Positions 24,659-33,009 of a DNA stretch of 64,000 bases are shown here, one piece after another. The notes under the pieces are model-generated. The model worked only from the letters and a program-made list of their open reading frames with translations, was not told the origin of the DNA and searched no databases. Within the stretch, counting starts at the first letter, position 1. Each line of letters begins with the position of its first letter. Source of the DNA: Bradyrhizobium sp. AZCC 1721 (GTDB lineage: Bacteria; Pseudomonadota; Alphaproteobacteria; Rhizobiales; Xanthobacteraceae); assembly GCF_036924715.1 (NCBI RefSeq), contig NZ_JAZHSB010000001.1, positions 558,001-622,000 of the forward strand, written 5' to 3'. The translations under genes and the position numbers were made by a program.

Positions 24659-24756
24659 AGCATGATCCGGAAAAGTGGGAACCGGTTTTCCGAAAAGATC
24701 ATGCTCAAACAAGGAGAGGAGATCATGATGCGATTCCGCCTAACCGCATCATGATC
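24659..24756. repeat. Two adjoining palindromes (family E)
   Basis: First element: arms 'agcatgatccggaaaa' and 'cgaaaagatcatgct' (24659-24706) around 'gtgggaaccggttttc'. Second: perfect 12-base inverted repeat gatcatgatgcg (24721-24732) / cgcatcatgatc (24745-24756). They sit between the cupin and the binding-protein gene and could reduce or end read-through. Confidence 0.8.
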
Positions 24757-24816
24757 TAAGACAAGTCTGCGAACAAAAACAAAAAAATCGCGGGCGATAA
24801 CGGGAGGAGAGTTCTG

Positions 24817-25776
24817 GTGAAGATTACAAGACGCAACTTGCTTGCGGCGACGGCCGCGTTCGCGGTGACGCCGGCGCTGGCGCAGCCGGCCAAGAACATG
24901 ACGCTGGTGGTGCCGTTCCCGCCAGGCGGATCGACCGACGCGCTGGCGCGGCTATTGCAGTCTCATCTGCAGACGAAGCTCGGCCGCACCGTGCTGGTGG
25001 AGAACAAATCCGGCGCGGCCGGCTCACTCGGCGCCGTGCAGGTTGCCAAGAGCGCGCCTGACGGCGCGACGTTCCTGGTGACGTTCGACTCGCACGCGGT
25101 TATCCCATCGATCCTCGAAAAGCCGGGGCTGGATGTCGAGAAGGATCTGGTGCCGGTATTTCTGGTCGGCACGGCGCCTTATGTCGTCGCCGCGAATGCC
25201 GAGCGGCCTTACAAGACCTTTGCCGACGTGGTCGCGGCCTGCAAGGCAACGCCCGGCGCGGTGAAATATGCCTCCGTCGGGATTGGTACGCTCGGCCATC
25301 TGGCGATGACGGTGCTGGGCAAGAAGGCCGGCGTCGAGATCACGCATGTGCCCTACCGCGGCGGCGGCCCGGCGATGAACGACGTGCTCGGCGGCCATGT
25401 CGATCTCATCGTGGGATCGGCGGCGCTGATCACGGCGCAACTCGGCACCAACAGGCTGCGGCCGATCCTGCAGATGGGCCGCGAGCGGATGCCCGTGCTG
25501 AAGGATACGCAGACCGCGATCGAAGCGGGCTTTCCCGATTTCGAGACGCTGGCCTGGTGGGGCGTTTTCGCGCCGAAGGGAACGCCGGAAGATGCCGTCG
25601 CCGGCATGGCGAAATCGGTGAAGGAGATTCTGAGCGAGCCGGCAGTAGCGGCGCAGTTGCGCGAGACGCAGCAGATGACGCTGCTGCTCGCCGACGGCAA
25701 GGATTTCGGTACGTTCTTCGCCAAGCAGGTGAGCATCTGGGGACAGGTAGTCCGCGAGAACAACATCAAGGCGTAG
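24817..25776 (+). CDS. Tripartite tricarboxylate transporter (TctC/Bug) substrate-binding protein
   Basis: 319 residues; GTG start at 24817 with 'GGGAGGAG' upstream. A Tat-like signal (KITRRNLLAATAAFAVTPALA) is followed by the Bug-family hallmark 'MTLVVPFPPGGSTDALARLL' and 'YASVGIGTLGHLAM'. Such proteins capture carboxylates in the periplasm for TctA/TctB permeases; no tctAB genes are adjacent, as is common for this expanded family. Context with an RraA-type aldolase suggests an organic acid ligand. Confidence 0.92.
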   Translation: MKITRRNLLAATAAFAVTPALAQPAKNMTLVVPFPPGGSTDALARLLQSHLQTKLGRTVLVENKSGAAGSLGAVQVAKSAPDGATFLVTFDSHAVIPSILEKPGLDVEKDLVPVFLVGTAPYVVAANAERPYKTFADVVAACKATPGAVKYASVGIGTLGHLAMTVLGKKAGVEITHVPYRGGGPAMNDVLGGHVDLIVGSAALITAQLGTNRLRPILQMGRERMPVLKDTQTAIEAGFPDFETLAWWGVFAPKGTPEDAVAGMAKSVKEILSEPAVAAQLRETQQMTLLLADGKDFGTFFAKQVSIWGQVVRENNIKA

Positions 25777-25798
25777 CGGCAAGCGGGAAAACAAACGT

Positions 25799-25920
25799 GT
25801 CCCGGACGCGGTGCAGCGTCGCTTGACGATGCACCGCAGAGCCGGGACCTACGGCAGCCGCATCATGGACCCCGGATCAGCAGCGCACCACGCGGCGCGC
25901 TGCGCAGCATCCGGGGAACG
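25799..25920. repeat. Family C intergenic palindromic repeat
   Basis: Starts 'gtcccggacgcggtgcagcg' and ends 'gcgcagcatccggggaacg', the reverse orientation of the copy at 10577. The following 26-26.07 kb stretch to the tRNA holds nothing I can name. Confidence 0.85.
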
Positions 25921-26067
25921 CAAAGCTGGAAGGTGGGCAGAGCGTGGCGAGAGCTACGCGACAAAGGCCCTCTTGGCCCGCAAAAGGGGCGGCCCGGAGG
26001 GGCTGGCGATGCCACGCCTGCTTTGCTATGAAGCGTCCCAAGCACCTGCCTTGCCATGCAGGTCCGC

Positions 26068-26144
26068 GGTCCCGTAGCTCAGCCGGATAGAGCGACGGTT
26101 TCCTAAACCGTAGGTCGGAAGTTCGAGTCTTCCCGGGATCGCCA
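26068..26144 (+). tRNA. tRNA-Arg, anticodon CCT
   Basis: 77 bases with encoded CCA. Acceptor stem ggtcccg/cgggatc (one G-T pair), D arm 'gctc...gagc', anticodon stem acggt/accgt with loop ttcctaa (anticodon CCT), and T arm 'ggaagttcgagtcttcc'. It reads the rare AGG codon. No integrase or repeated 3' end is seen near it. Confidence 0.97.
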
Positions 26145-26175
26145 GCACGCCAGCATCGGATAGCGCAACGCCTCG

Positions 26176-27138
26176 CTAGACGCCCGCTTCGAGTAGCGCC
26201 TTGAAATCCGCCCGCGCCCGCTGCGCTTCTCGCTTCGCGGTCTCCGACGCCTCGCCGAGGCCGAAATAGCCGTGGATCAGGCCGAGGCCGTCGTAATAGC
26301 TGATCGGCACGCCGGCGGCCTTTAGCGCATCGGCGTAGGCCTTGCCTTCGTCGCGGAGCGGATCGAACCACGCGGTGCAGACAATCGCCGGCGCTACGCC
26401 GGCAAGGTCCCTGGCTCGCAGCGGCGAAACGCGCCAGTCGGTGCCGTGTGTTTTGTCGGCGAGGTAGTGGCCGCAAAACCACTCCATAGTGGCGCGGGTG
26501 AGGAAATAGCCTTCTGCGTTCTCGCTGCGCGAGGGGAAGCGGGCGTTTTCCGTCGCGTCCGCGAAACTTCCGGCAACGTCGGTGACGGGATAGACCAGCA
26601 ATTGCGCTGATATCCTGATGCCGGCGTCGCGGCAGGCGATCGCGGTGGTGGCGGCCAGATTGCCGCCCGCGCTGTCGCCGGCGATGCCGACGTGCGCCGC
26701 ATCGCCGCCGAATTCGGCGATGCGGGCGATGACGTCCTGTGTGGCCGTGAAGGCATCCTCGAACGCGCCGGGAAAGCGCACCTCGGGCGGGCGGCGGTAA
26801 TCGACCGAGACGACGACGGCGCCGGTCTCGATCGCGAGCCAGCGCGCCTGCCGGTCATGGGTTTCGAGATCGCCTGCAACCCAGCCGCCGCCGTGAAAGA
26901 ACACGATCGTCGGCGATTTTTCGTTCGAGTTCCGGTAGACCCGCGCCGCAAGGAATCCGGCCGCGCCTTTCACCTTGATGTCTTCCGTGCTCATCACCGG
27001 AGGCGGCGGAACTGCCGCGCGCGAGGCCGCCAATGCGCGGAGCGCATCGCGCGCGCTCTGCGGTGTCATCGTCGCGGGATCGCGCAGCGGCAGTAGCGGA
27101 ATGATCTGGGCGACGACGGGATCGAGCGGTGGGATCAT
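26176..27138 (-). CDS. Alpha/beta hydrolase of the hormone-sensitive lipase family
   Basis: 320 residues from ATG 27138 (MIPPLDPVVAQ, the usual start of this family). HGGGW at 82-86 forms the oxyanion hole, the nucleophile Ser 156 is in GDSAGG, and 'FDPLRDEG' and 'GLIHGYFG' give the Asp and His. Such enzymes split short-chain esters; the physiological substrate is unknown. Convergent with the tRNA gene, stand-alone. Confidence 0.92.
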   Translation of the reverse strand: MIPPLDPVVAQIIPLLPLRDPATMTPQSARDALRALAASRAAVPPPPVMSTEDIKVKGAAGFLAARVYRNSNEKSPTIVFFHGGGWVAGDLETHDRQARWLAIETGAVVVSVDYRRPPEVRFPGAFEDAFTATQDVIARIAEFGGDAAHVGIAGDSAGGNLAATTAIACRDAGIRISAQLLVYPVTDVAGSFADATENARFPSRSENAEGYFLTRATMEWFCGHYLADKTHGTDWRVSPLRARDLAGVAPAIVCTAWFDPLRDEGKAYADALKAAGVPISYYDGLGLIHGYFGLGEASETAKREAQRARADFKALLEAGV

Positions 27139-27377
27139 GCCGGGCCTCGTTGCGGAACAGGGCGGCAGAATAAGTAACGGGCGCGGCCGCCGCAATTGCG
27201 GCGTTTTCCAGAGCAGACCGGGGCCCGCATCCCTCAATTGATAATGATTCCTTCAAGCCGATATGCGGGCGGCGTCGATAGAATCGCGGTCCGTTTACTT
27301 CTGGTTATCCCTAACCGAGCGCGCGCGGGGAACGGCCGGGCGCGCCGATCATTACTCCTTCCAGAGGGAGTGGTGCG

Positions 27378-27620
27378 ATGGATCAAATTGCCGGAATGGA
27401 TCGAGCGCTCGACGAAATGCTGGTGCAACTCGGCGGGATGGTGCTGAAACTGTCCAGCCCGGAAGTGACACGGACCGCCGACGAGCGGCGCGCACTGGCG
27501 TGCTCGGTCAACCAATATTCACTGTGCGCAGCGCGCTCGGCTGATCCGCGCGTGCACCAGCTCAAGGCCGAGCTTGAGGAAACGATCAAGCCGCATTTGC
27601 GGCTGGTGGCCAGCCGTTGA
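27378..27620 (+). CDS. Small cytosolic protein of unknown function
   Basis: 80 residues, acidic-basic mixed and helix-prone, with no signal peptide: it begins MDQIAGMDRALDEMLVQLGG and ends 'ELEETIKPHLRLVASR'. 'CAGAGGGAG' lies upstream of the ATG at 27378. Two Cys (41 and 50 or so) are present. I recognise no domain. Confidence 0.6.
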   Translation: MDQIAGMDRALDEMLVQLGGMVLKLSSPEVTRTADERRALACSVNQYSLCAARSADPRVHQLKAELEETIKPHLRLVASR

Positions 27621-27667
27621 GGCCAGCCGTTCGATTCCGACGCGGCGGGCCGGCGCGCAGGTGGCGA

Positions 27668-27688
27668 CGGCCGGGCGAAGCCCGGCCG
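27668..27688. terminator. Strong hairpin between convergent genes
   Basis: Nine-base GC stem cggccgggc / gcccggccg with a GAA loop. It lacks a T-run, so it may act as a pause site or with Rho; it lies between stops at 27620 (+) and 27721 (-). Confidence 0.4.
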
Positions 27689-27720
27689 CGAAGGCGCTGG
27701 AATGACTCAGCTCGGATGAC

Positions 27721-29562
27721 TCAGAGCGTCTTGAGGTATTCGATGAGCGCCTTTCGATCGTCGGCGGACAACTCCGGTCCGATGACGCCCTTGATCTCCT
27801 TTTCCTTGCTGAAGTCCTTCCTGAATTCGTGGCCCCTGTTCGAGTTGCCGCGAATGGATGTATCGAATTCGAATCCGTTGGTTATCGGGTCGGCCTTGTA
27901 ACCGAGCTTCACGGGGTCGTATTCGCGGCTGCCGAGATAGAATTTCGTCGGCCGCTTTTCCGGGTCGCCGAGCAGATCGTCGATGGTCGGCACCGAGCCG
28001 TTGTGCAGATAGGGCGGCGTCGCCCACACGCCGTTCAGCGGACGGACCTTGTAGGCTAACTCGGCCTGGATTTCGTTCGGCATATTGCCGTCCATGCGCT
28101 TGCGGTCGGCATCGCTCAAAGGCGGGTCGTGCTCACTGTAAATGAGATTGACGGTGTTCTCGACCAGATATTTGAGAGCGAAGCCGAACCTGTTGTCCGT
28201 GATTCCGAGATTCGAGGGCAGGGCAACTTTTCGGTTGGCCATGTCTTCCGCTTGCGCGGGATCGGTCCCGATATGCGAGATCGGTATGTTTTCGACCTTG
28301 AGGATCGCCTCGCCGGCCTGGTTCTTCGTCCACCACTTCTCGTTATTGTAGAACGCCTCGCTTGTCACCGGCGGCCGGTGACACTCCTGGCAATGGGTCT
28401 TGTAGAGCTCGGCGCCCTTGTCGGCCAGCTTCTGGTCGATCGGCGGCAGAATTTCATTCGGCCATTTCGGTGATTGCAGGCCCGAGAATTTGTCCTTCGC
28501 GCTCGGCGGCTTGTCGCCTTTGATCATCTGCTCCATTTTGTCGAGCGACTTCACGTCGACACTCGATTTGTAGAGGCCCTTCACCGGATCGGTCAGGTTG
28601 AGCTCCGCCGACACGCCGAGCGCTTCGCCGGCATTGCGGACCATGGGCTGCATGATTGAGCCGTTATACTGGACCCAATCGAACCACGGCGTGTTCCAGA
28701 TCCTGGGAAAATGCACCGGCGCCGAGGAGCCAGCGTAGTTTTCGGGCTTCTTCAGGTCGATCGAAAACACCTGATTGCCGATCCGGTTCAGCGCATCGAG
28801 CCGTCCGTATCCTTCGATGATGCTCTGGGAGGCGACGCGTTCTTCCAGATTCTTGACCTGCTTGTATTGGGCAAGGACCTGGTCGAGCTGATACTTCAGG
28901 GTCGCGCGGTCATCGACCGTGGAGTTCGATCCAAGTACGCGATCGGCGAACCGGTCGAACCGCCCGGGCCAGTAGCGCGTCAGTAACAGCGAGATACCCA
29001 TGCCCTGCTTCATCGCGAAGAGATTGGTGAGGGCCGGGCCGCCGTCGATGACGACGGCAGTGTCCTTGTAGGTGAAGCTGCCGGTGTGGCAGGCCGCGCA
29101 GGTCAGGCCGACGCCGGTCATATCCTTCTTGTTGCGCGGATTCTTCCACGGCGCGCCGGTCGGGTCCATCATCGGACCGCCTTTCGCGAATCCGATCGGA
29201 AGCGCCTCCTTGCCGGGGATGATGGTGTCCGCAATGAAACCGTAGCGATCGAGATAGGCGGGGTCGCTGAAGAGGCCGACCTTGGTGAACGGCAGCCACG
29301 AAATCGTCGGCTGTTCGAGCGCCATGAACCACTCATAGGGAAAGCCGAAGGTCCGCGTTCCCTGATCAGCGTGATAGAACCAGCTCAACTCTTCCTTGGG
29401 GATGCCCTGGTCGAGCCAGACGGTCTTCTTCGGTGTGGGATGCTCCACGATCTTGACGTGAAGATCCTGCCAGAGCTTGGCGATGTCGTCCTTGACGGCG
29501 GCGTAACCGATGCCGACGACCGCCAGCGCGATCACAATTTTCGCAATCCTTTTGCCCCGCAT
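27721..29562 (-). CDS. RoxA-like di-haem c-type cytochrome
   Basis: 613 residues. A single N-terminal hydrophobic helix anchors or exports it (IAKIVIALAVVGIGYAAV). Two haem c sites are seen: CAACH at 155-159 and CQECH at 391-395. The overall layout and the signature 'NGVWATPPYLHNGSVPTIDDLL' match the RoxA/RoxB group of di-haem proteins (rubber oxygenases and relatives, often annotated as di-haem cytochrome c peroxidases). Whether this one is an oxygenase, a peroxidase or an electron carrier cannot be read from sequence. It stands alone; no maturation genes are adjacent. Confidence 0.85.
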   Translation of the reverse strand: MRGKRIAKIVIALAVVGIGYAAVKDDIAKLWQDLHVKIVEHPTPKKTVWLDQGIPKEELSWFYHADQGTRTFGFPYEWFMALEQPTISWLPFTKVGLFSDPAYLDRYGFIADTIIPGKEALPIGFAKGGPMMDPTGAPWKNPRNKKDMTGVGLTCAACHTGSFTYKDTAVVIDGGPALTNLFAMKQGMGISLLLTRYWPGRFDRFADRVLGSNSTVDDRATLKYQLDQVLAQYKQVKNLEERVASQSIIEGYGRLDALNRIGNQVFSIDLKKPENYAGSSAPVHFPRIWNTPWFDWVQYNGSIMQPMVRNAGEALGVSAELNLTDPVKGLYKSSVDVKSLDKMEQMIKGDKPPSAKDKFSGLQSPKWPNEILPPIDQKLADKGAELYKTHCQECHRPPVTSEAFYNNEKWWTKNQAGEAILKVENIPISHIGTDPAQAEDMANRKVALPSNLGITDNRFGFALKYLVENTVNLIYSEHDPPLSDADRKRMDGNMPNEIQAELAYKVRPLNGVWATPPYLHNGSVPTIDDLLGDPEKRPTKFYLGSREYDPVKLGYKADPITNGFEFDTSIRGNSNRGHEFRKDFSKEKEIKGVIGPELSADDRKALIEYLKTL

Positions 29563-29804
29563 GGCCTGCCCCTCGTTAAAACCGCGCCGGTGGCGCGCAA
29601 TATCGGTCTGTTATCAAAAAACGCCGCAAGGCGAATCACCCTCGGCGTGCGGTTGAATATGATGCCATCTTATAGTGGCGCCGTAGGTCTGTCCATAAAT
29701 CCAATTCCTTGAGGGCCGCGGGATGCGGTCCTCGCCGGTTATCTTTCGCCGGGCGTTTTCCAGTATAGAGTCTCCATCATGCAGAAAAGTGTCGGACAGA
29801 TCAC

Positions 29805-30488
29805 ATGACGGCAGAAGCGGCAGAACGCTTACGAATCGAGATCGGCTCCGATCAGGCGGTTTCCGGCCTGGTGGTGCAGCCGCCACAGCCCCGCGCCTGT
29901 TACGTGTTCGCGCACGGGGCCGGCGCGGGCATGACACACAGGTCGATGGAGACGGTTGCCGCGGGCCTTGCCGAGCGCGGCATTGCGTCGCTGCGCTATC
30001 AGTTTGCCTACATGGAAAAAGGCGGCAAGCGGTCCGATCCGCCTGCGGTTGCGCATGCAACAGTGCGAGCGGCCGTGGCGGAAGCTGGACAGCGCTTTGC
30101 CTCGCTGCCACTGATCGCGGGCGGCCGATCGTTCGGCGGGCGGATGACGTCGCAGGCACAGGCGCTTTCGCCGTTGCCGGGCGTTCGCGGGTTGGTGTTT
30201 CTCGGCTTTCCGCTGCATCCGGCCGGAAAGCCTTCCAGCGAGCGGGCCAGGCATCTCGCCGACGTCACAATCCCGATGCTGTTTTTACAAGGCACGCGCG
30301 ATGCACTGGCGGAATTGAGTCTGCTCGAGCCGGTCGTGAAGGGCTTAGGATCGCGCGCAGCGCTGCATTTGCTTGATGGCGCCGATCATTCCTTCCACGT
30401 GCTGAAGAGTTCGGGGCGGAACGATCGCGAGGTGATGGACGAGGCGCTGGACGCCTTTGCGACATGGGTGGATCGGGCTGTCGGCTAA
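29805..30488 (+). CDS. Alpha/beta-hydrolase-fold protein (KANL3/Tex30-like)
   Basis: 227 residues. 'YVFAHGAGAGMTHRSME' is the oxyanion region, the nucleophile elbow 'AGGRSFGGRM' has Ser 109, and 'LQGTRDALAE' and 'GADHSFHV' give the acid and the His. This compact family is common in proteobacteria and poorly characterised; esterase activity is possible. The next element downstream is a repeat split by an IS. Confidence 0.85.
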   Translation: MTAEAAERLRIEIGSDQAVSGLVVQPPQPRACYVFAHGAGAGMTHRSMETVAAGLAERGIASLRYQFAYMEKGGKRSDPPAVAHATVRAAVAEAGQRFASLPLIAGGRSFGGRMTSQAQALSPLPGVRGLVFLGFPLHPAGKPSSERARHLADVTIPMLFLQGTRDALAELSLLEPVVKGLGSRAALHLLDGADHSFHVLKSSGRNDREVMDEALDAFATWVDRAVG

Positions 30489-30498
30489 GCTTTCAGAT

Positions 30499-30609
30499 GT
30501 CGTCCCTGCGAACGCAGGGACCCATAACCACTGGAGCACGTAGTTGAAAGAAGCCGTCTCTCCTTGTGCCTCTTCCGCAGGCCGCGGCGTATGGGTCCCT
30601 GCGTTCGCA
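30499..30609. repeat. Left part of a family A repeat split by the IS
   Basis: Begins 'gtcgtccctgcgaacg' and runs to 'tgcgttcgca' at the IS edge. The remaining right arm 'tgcgttcgcagggacgac' resumes at 32096-32113. Removing the IS and one copy of the 10-base duplication restores a normal family A element. Confidence 0.9.
30600..30609 (+). repeat. Target site duplication, left copy
   Basis: tgcgttcgca directly abuts the left end of the IS and is repeated at the right end. Confidence 0.85.
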
Positions 30610-30625
30610 CTAGGGCATCTACACG
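30610..30625 (+). repeat. IS left inverted repeat
   Basis: ctagggcatctacacg, identical in reverse complement to the right end. Confidence 0.92.
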
Positions 30626-31896
30626 CTTGCCGGGCCATATACGAGGAGTTGGAAGCGAGCCATTCCCATGTGGAAGGTGATTGGTCCAGGTGGGCGATGA
30701 GAGGCGTAACCGGTCCATCCGCCGAGCTTTGCGATGATCCATGCCGCCCAGGCGACAGTGTTGGGGCGATGGTGGTTCTTCTGGAGCTCGGTGCGGCCTT
30801 TCAGGGTTTTGTTGATGGCCTTGAGCGCTTCGATCTCGTCCGGCGTGAACACAAATTCGACCTGCAATTGTTCGCCGCCATTGCGGGCTTGAACGAGCTG
30901 GATGACGATACATGCTACTCTGGTGGCGATCGCCACGAGTTTGATCAGGCCTTCAGCGCTGTCGAGCTGACTATCCTCGATGCGCAGACCCTGGCTCTTC
31001 AGCGAGCGAAAGAGCTGTTCGATGATCCAGCGCTGCTTGTACCAGGAGACGATCCGCCAGGCATCGGCGGCGGTGACGACCGGATGAGTGGTCAGGAGCA
31101 ACCAATGAATGGGCTTGGCGCTCTTCGGGGGGTGCAACTCGACGACCTCCACGAAGCTGACTTTGACGCCCTGTGGCAGGTCTTTCACGCCGGGGCGCTG
31201 CGGTCGTTTGAGCACAACGGTTCCCAGGCGCATGGAGAGGTGGGCCTGGCGACCGTGGCGATCCATTCGCTTTGGTAGATCGATCACCGCCTTGTCGCAG
31301 AAGCGGGCCCGCGCGACCGCCTGATAAAGCGTGCCGCCATCGACCAGCGCATGGTCGTGCATGGCGCGCGACAGGAGGTGGACATTGTCAGCGGGTGTCA
31401 GCGACCAGTGAGCAAAGAAATCCCCCTCGCGGTCGTTGACGACGGTGATCATACGAGCAGCGACCAGAACCTCGCAGCCTTGCTTAGCCGTCGTCACCCA
31501 GCGCGCCGATTCCTTGTCGGCCAAGGCGCGCTTCTCGTGAGCGATCCTGGCCTTGCGCTTGCGCGTCCACACCTCACCGCCGGTGAGCCCGAGACAGACC
31601 CCGCTATCGGCATCGACCGCCATCATGGCATGCAGCAGCACGCCGCGAGCATTGCCTTTGCCGACCTTGCCCAAGTCGCGCCGATGTCCCGGACGAGTGT
31701 GGAAGTTGATCTCGCTGGTGTCCTGGATCGACAGCACATGACGCCCGCTGACCGCCATCGACGTCTGCAGGCTCCAGCCTTCAATCAGCTTGTCGATCGT
31801 GACTTGCGGATTGTTCACAAACCGCCAGAACGCCATGTTCGCGGCCCAGTTGCCCTGCGCCATCTGGCGCAAACAGACACTGCGCGTGCAAAGCAT
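30619..31896 (-). CDS. DDE transposase, IS4 family (Tn5-like)
   Basis: 425 residues. Catalytic residues fit the Tn5/IS4 pattern: first Asp in 'LSIQDTSE' (D59), second in 'VNDREGDFF' (D155), and the YREK signature Y286-R289-E293-K300 at exact spacing (Y-2-R-3-E-6-K) with the Glu as third catalytic residue. A TAA lies in frame a few codons above the ATG at 31896, so the protein cannot be much longer, and it lacks part of the N-terminal DNA-binding region of Tn5 transposase (476 residues). The stop overlaps the left inverted repeat. Confidence 0.93.
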   Translation of the reverse strand: MLCTRSVCLRQMAQGNWAANMAFWRFVNNPQVTIDKLIEGWSLQTSMAVSGRHVLSIQDTSEINFHTRPGHRRDLGKVGKGNARGVLLHAMMAVDADSGVCLGLTGGEVWTRKRKARIAHEKRALADKESARWVTTAKQGCEVLVAARMITVVNDREGDFFAHWSLTPADNVHLLSRAMHDHALVDGGTLYQAVARARFCDKAVIDLPKRMDRHGRQAHLSMRLGTVVLKRPQRPGVKDLPQGVKVSFVEVVELHPPKSAKPIHWLLLTTHPVVTAADAWRIVSWYKQRWIIEQLFRSLKSQGLRIEDSQLDSAEGLIKLVAIATRVACIVIQLVQARNGGEQLQVEFVFTPDEIEALKAINKTLKGRTELQKNHHRPNTVAWAAWIIAKLGGWTGYASHRPPGPITFHMGMARFQLLVYGPASV

Positions 31897-32079
31897 AGCC
31901 CGGAGAAGCGCCGCCCCCTTTTATCGAGGCGAACGTCTCCAAACTTACCCAGGGACAAATCCGGTTCCTGCTGCATCTCTGGCGCTCCTTCGAATCAAAG
32001 CGCCAGAGAGAGAATCATACAAAACGCTGCGGCGAACGCACATCATGCCGCCCCGAGTCAATCTGTCGCGTCCCCAAGA

Positions 32080-32095
32080 CGTGTAGATGCCCTAG
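32080..32095 (+). repeat. IS right inverted repeat
   Basis: cgtgtagatgccctag, perfect partner of the left end. Confidence 0.92.
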
Positions 32096-32105
32096 TGCGT
32101 TCGCA
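32096..32105 (+). repeat. Target site duplication, right copy
   Basis: tgcgttcgca, followed by the rest of the interrupted repeat (gggacgac). Confidence 0.85.
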
Positions 32106-32158
32106 GGGACGACCGGGGAGAGAGTTGCGCCGCGGGCCATCTTGACTACGATGCGACC

Positions 32159-32917
32159 ATGACAAAAATCCTGATCGTCAACCCGAACACGACTACCTCG
32201 ATGACGGAAACGATCGGCGCCGCAGCGCGCGCTGTCGCCGCAGCAGGCACCGAAATATCCGCCGTGACCTCGGCGATGGGGCCGGTCTCGATCGAAGGCT
32301 ATTACGACGAGGCGTTTGCCGTGCCCGGCCTGATCCAGGCGCTGGTGAATGCACCGGATGCTGACGCTGGTATCATCGCCTGTTTCGACGACACCGGGCT
32401 CGATGCGGCCCGCACCGCCGCGCCCTTTCCCGTGGTAGGCATTTGCGAGGCGGCGCTGGTGACGGCTGGCCAAATCGCAAAACGCATCGCGATCGTCACC
32501 ACGCTGCCGCGCTCGATCGTGCCGCTCGAAGAGCTGGTGCGCCGCTATGGTTTTGCGGAGAGGGTGCAGGTCACCGCTTGCGACGTCGCGGTGCTCGATC
32601 TCGAAAAGCCGGGGTCCGGCGCGGAAGCCAAGCTTGAAGCCGAGATTGCCCGTGCGCTGGAGAAGCGCGCGGAGGCGGTCGTGCTCGGCTGTGCGGGCAT
32701 GGCCGATCTCGCGCAAAAACTGTCGCGGAAATTCGGCGTCCCCGTCGTCGACGGTGTGGCAGCCGCGGTGAAGCAGGCCGAGGCGCTGGCTGGTTTGAAG
32801 CTCTCGACCTCCCGGCGGGGCTCCTATGCGTCGCCGGGCGCGAAGAGCTACACGGGACTATTGGAACAGTTCGCGCCGCCTGATCCGTCATTGCGAGCGA
32901 AGCGAAGCAATCCATAG
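32159..32917 (+). CDS. Asp/Glu/hydantoin racemase family protein
   Basis: 252 residues. 'ILIVNPNTTTSMTETIG' opens the family fold and two Cys sit at the racemase positions: C75 in 'IACFDDTG' and C178 in 'VLGCAGM', the two-base pair of cofactor-independent racemases. Relatives racemise hydantoins or act as maleate or arylmalonate enzymes. The last ten residues (PSLRAKRSNP) and the stop codon are encoded by a family B repeat, so the ancestral stop has probably been lost; catalysis should be unaffected. The ATG at 32159 lies 54 bases after the right end of the inserted IS duplication, so its promoter may have been disturbed. Confidence 0.87.
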   Translation: MTKILIVNPNTTTSMTETIGAAARAVAAAGTEISAVTSAMGPVSIEGYYDEAFAVPGLIQALVNAPDADAGIIACFDDTGLDAARTAAPFPVVGICEAALVTAGQIAKRIAIVTTLPRSIVPLEELVRRYGFAERVQVTACDVAVLDLEKPGSGAEAKLEAEIARALEKRAEAVVLGCAGMADLAQKLSRKFGVPVVDGVAAAVKQAEALAGLKLSTSRRGSYASPGAKSYTGLLEQFAPPDPSLRAKRSNP

Positions 32918-33005
32918 CGCGGGCGCGGGGATAGATGGATTGCTTCGTCGCGGAGCCTGTCATCGGGCGCGCATTCGCGCGACCCGGTGGCTCCTCGCAA
33001 TGACG
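32886..33005. repeat. Family B repeat overlapping the racemase 3' end
   Basis: Arms 'cgtcattgcgagcgaagcg' and 'ctcctcgcaatgacg'; the first 32 bases are translated as the racemase tail. Confidence 0.9.
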
Positions 33006-33009
33006 GTGA

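Larger units (their letters stand above)
30610..32095 (-). mobile_element. Complete IS4-superfamily (Tn5/IS50-like transposase) insertion sequence, 1486 bp
   Basis: Bounded by perfect 16-base inverted repeats (30610-30625 and 32080-32095) and a 10-base direct repeat of target DNA. It holds one transposase gene, 30619-31896, whose stop codon lies inside the left inverted repeat. About 180 bases between the transposase start and the right end carry no gene and would hold the promoter. Intact ends and an open transposase frame imply a recent and possibly active insertion. Confidence 0.93.

Noticed and set aside
26068..26144. tRNA-Arg as attachment site of a genomic island
   Set aside because: No integrase gene, no direct repeat of the tRNA 3' end and no change of base composition on either side.
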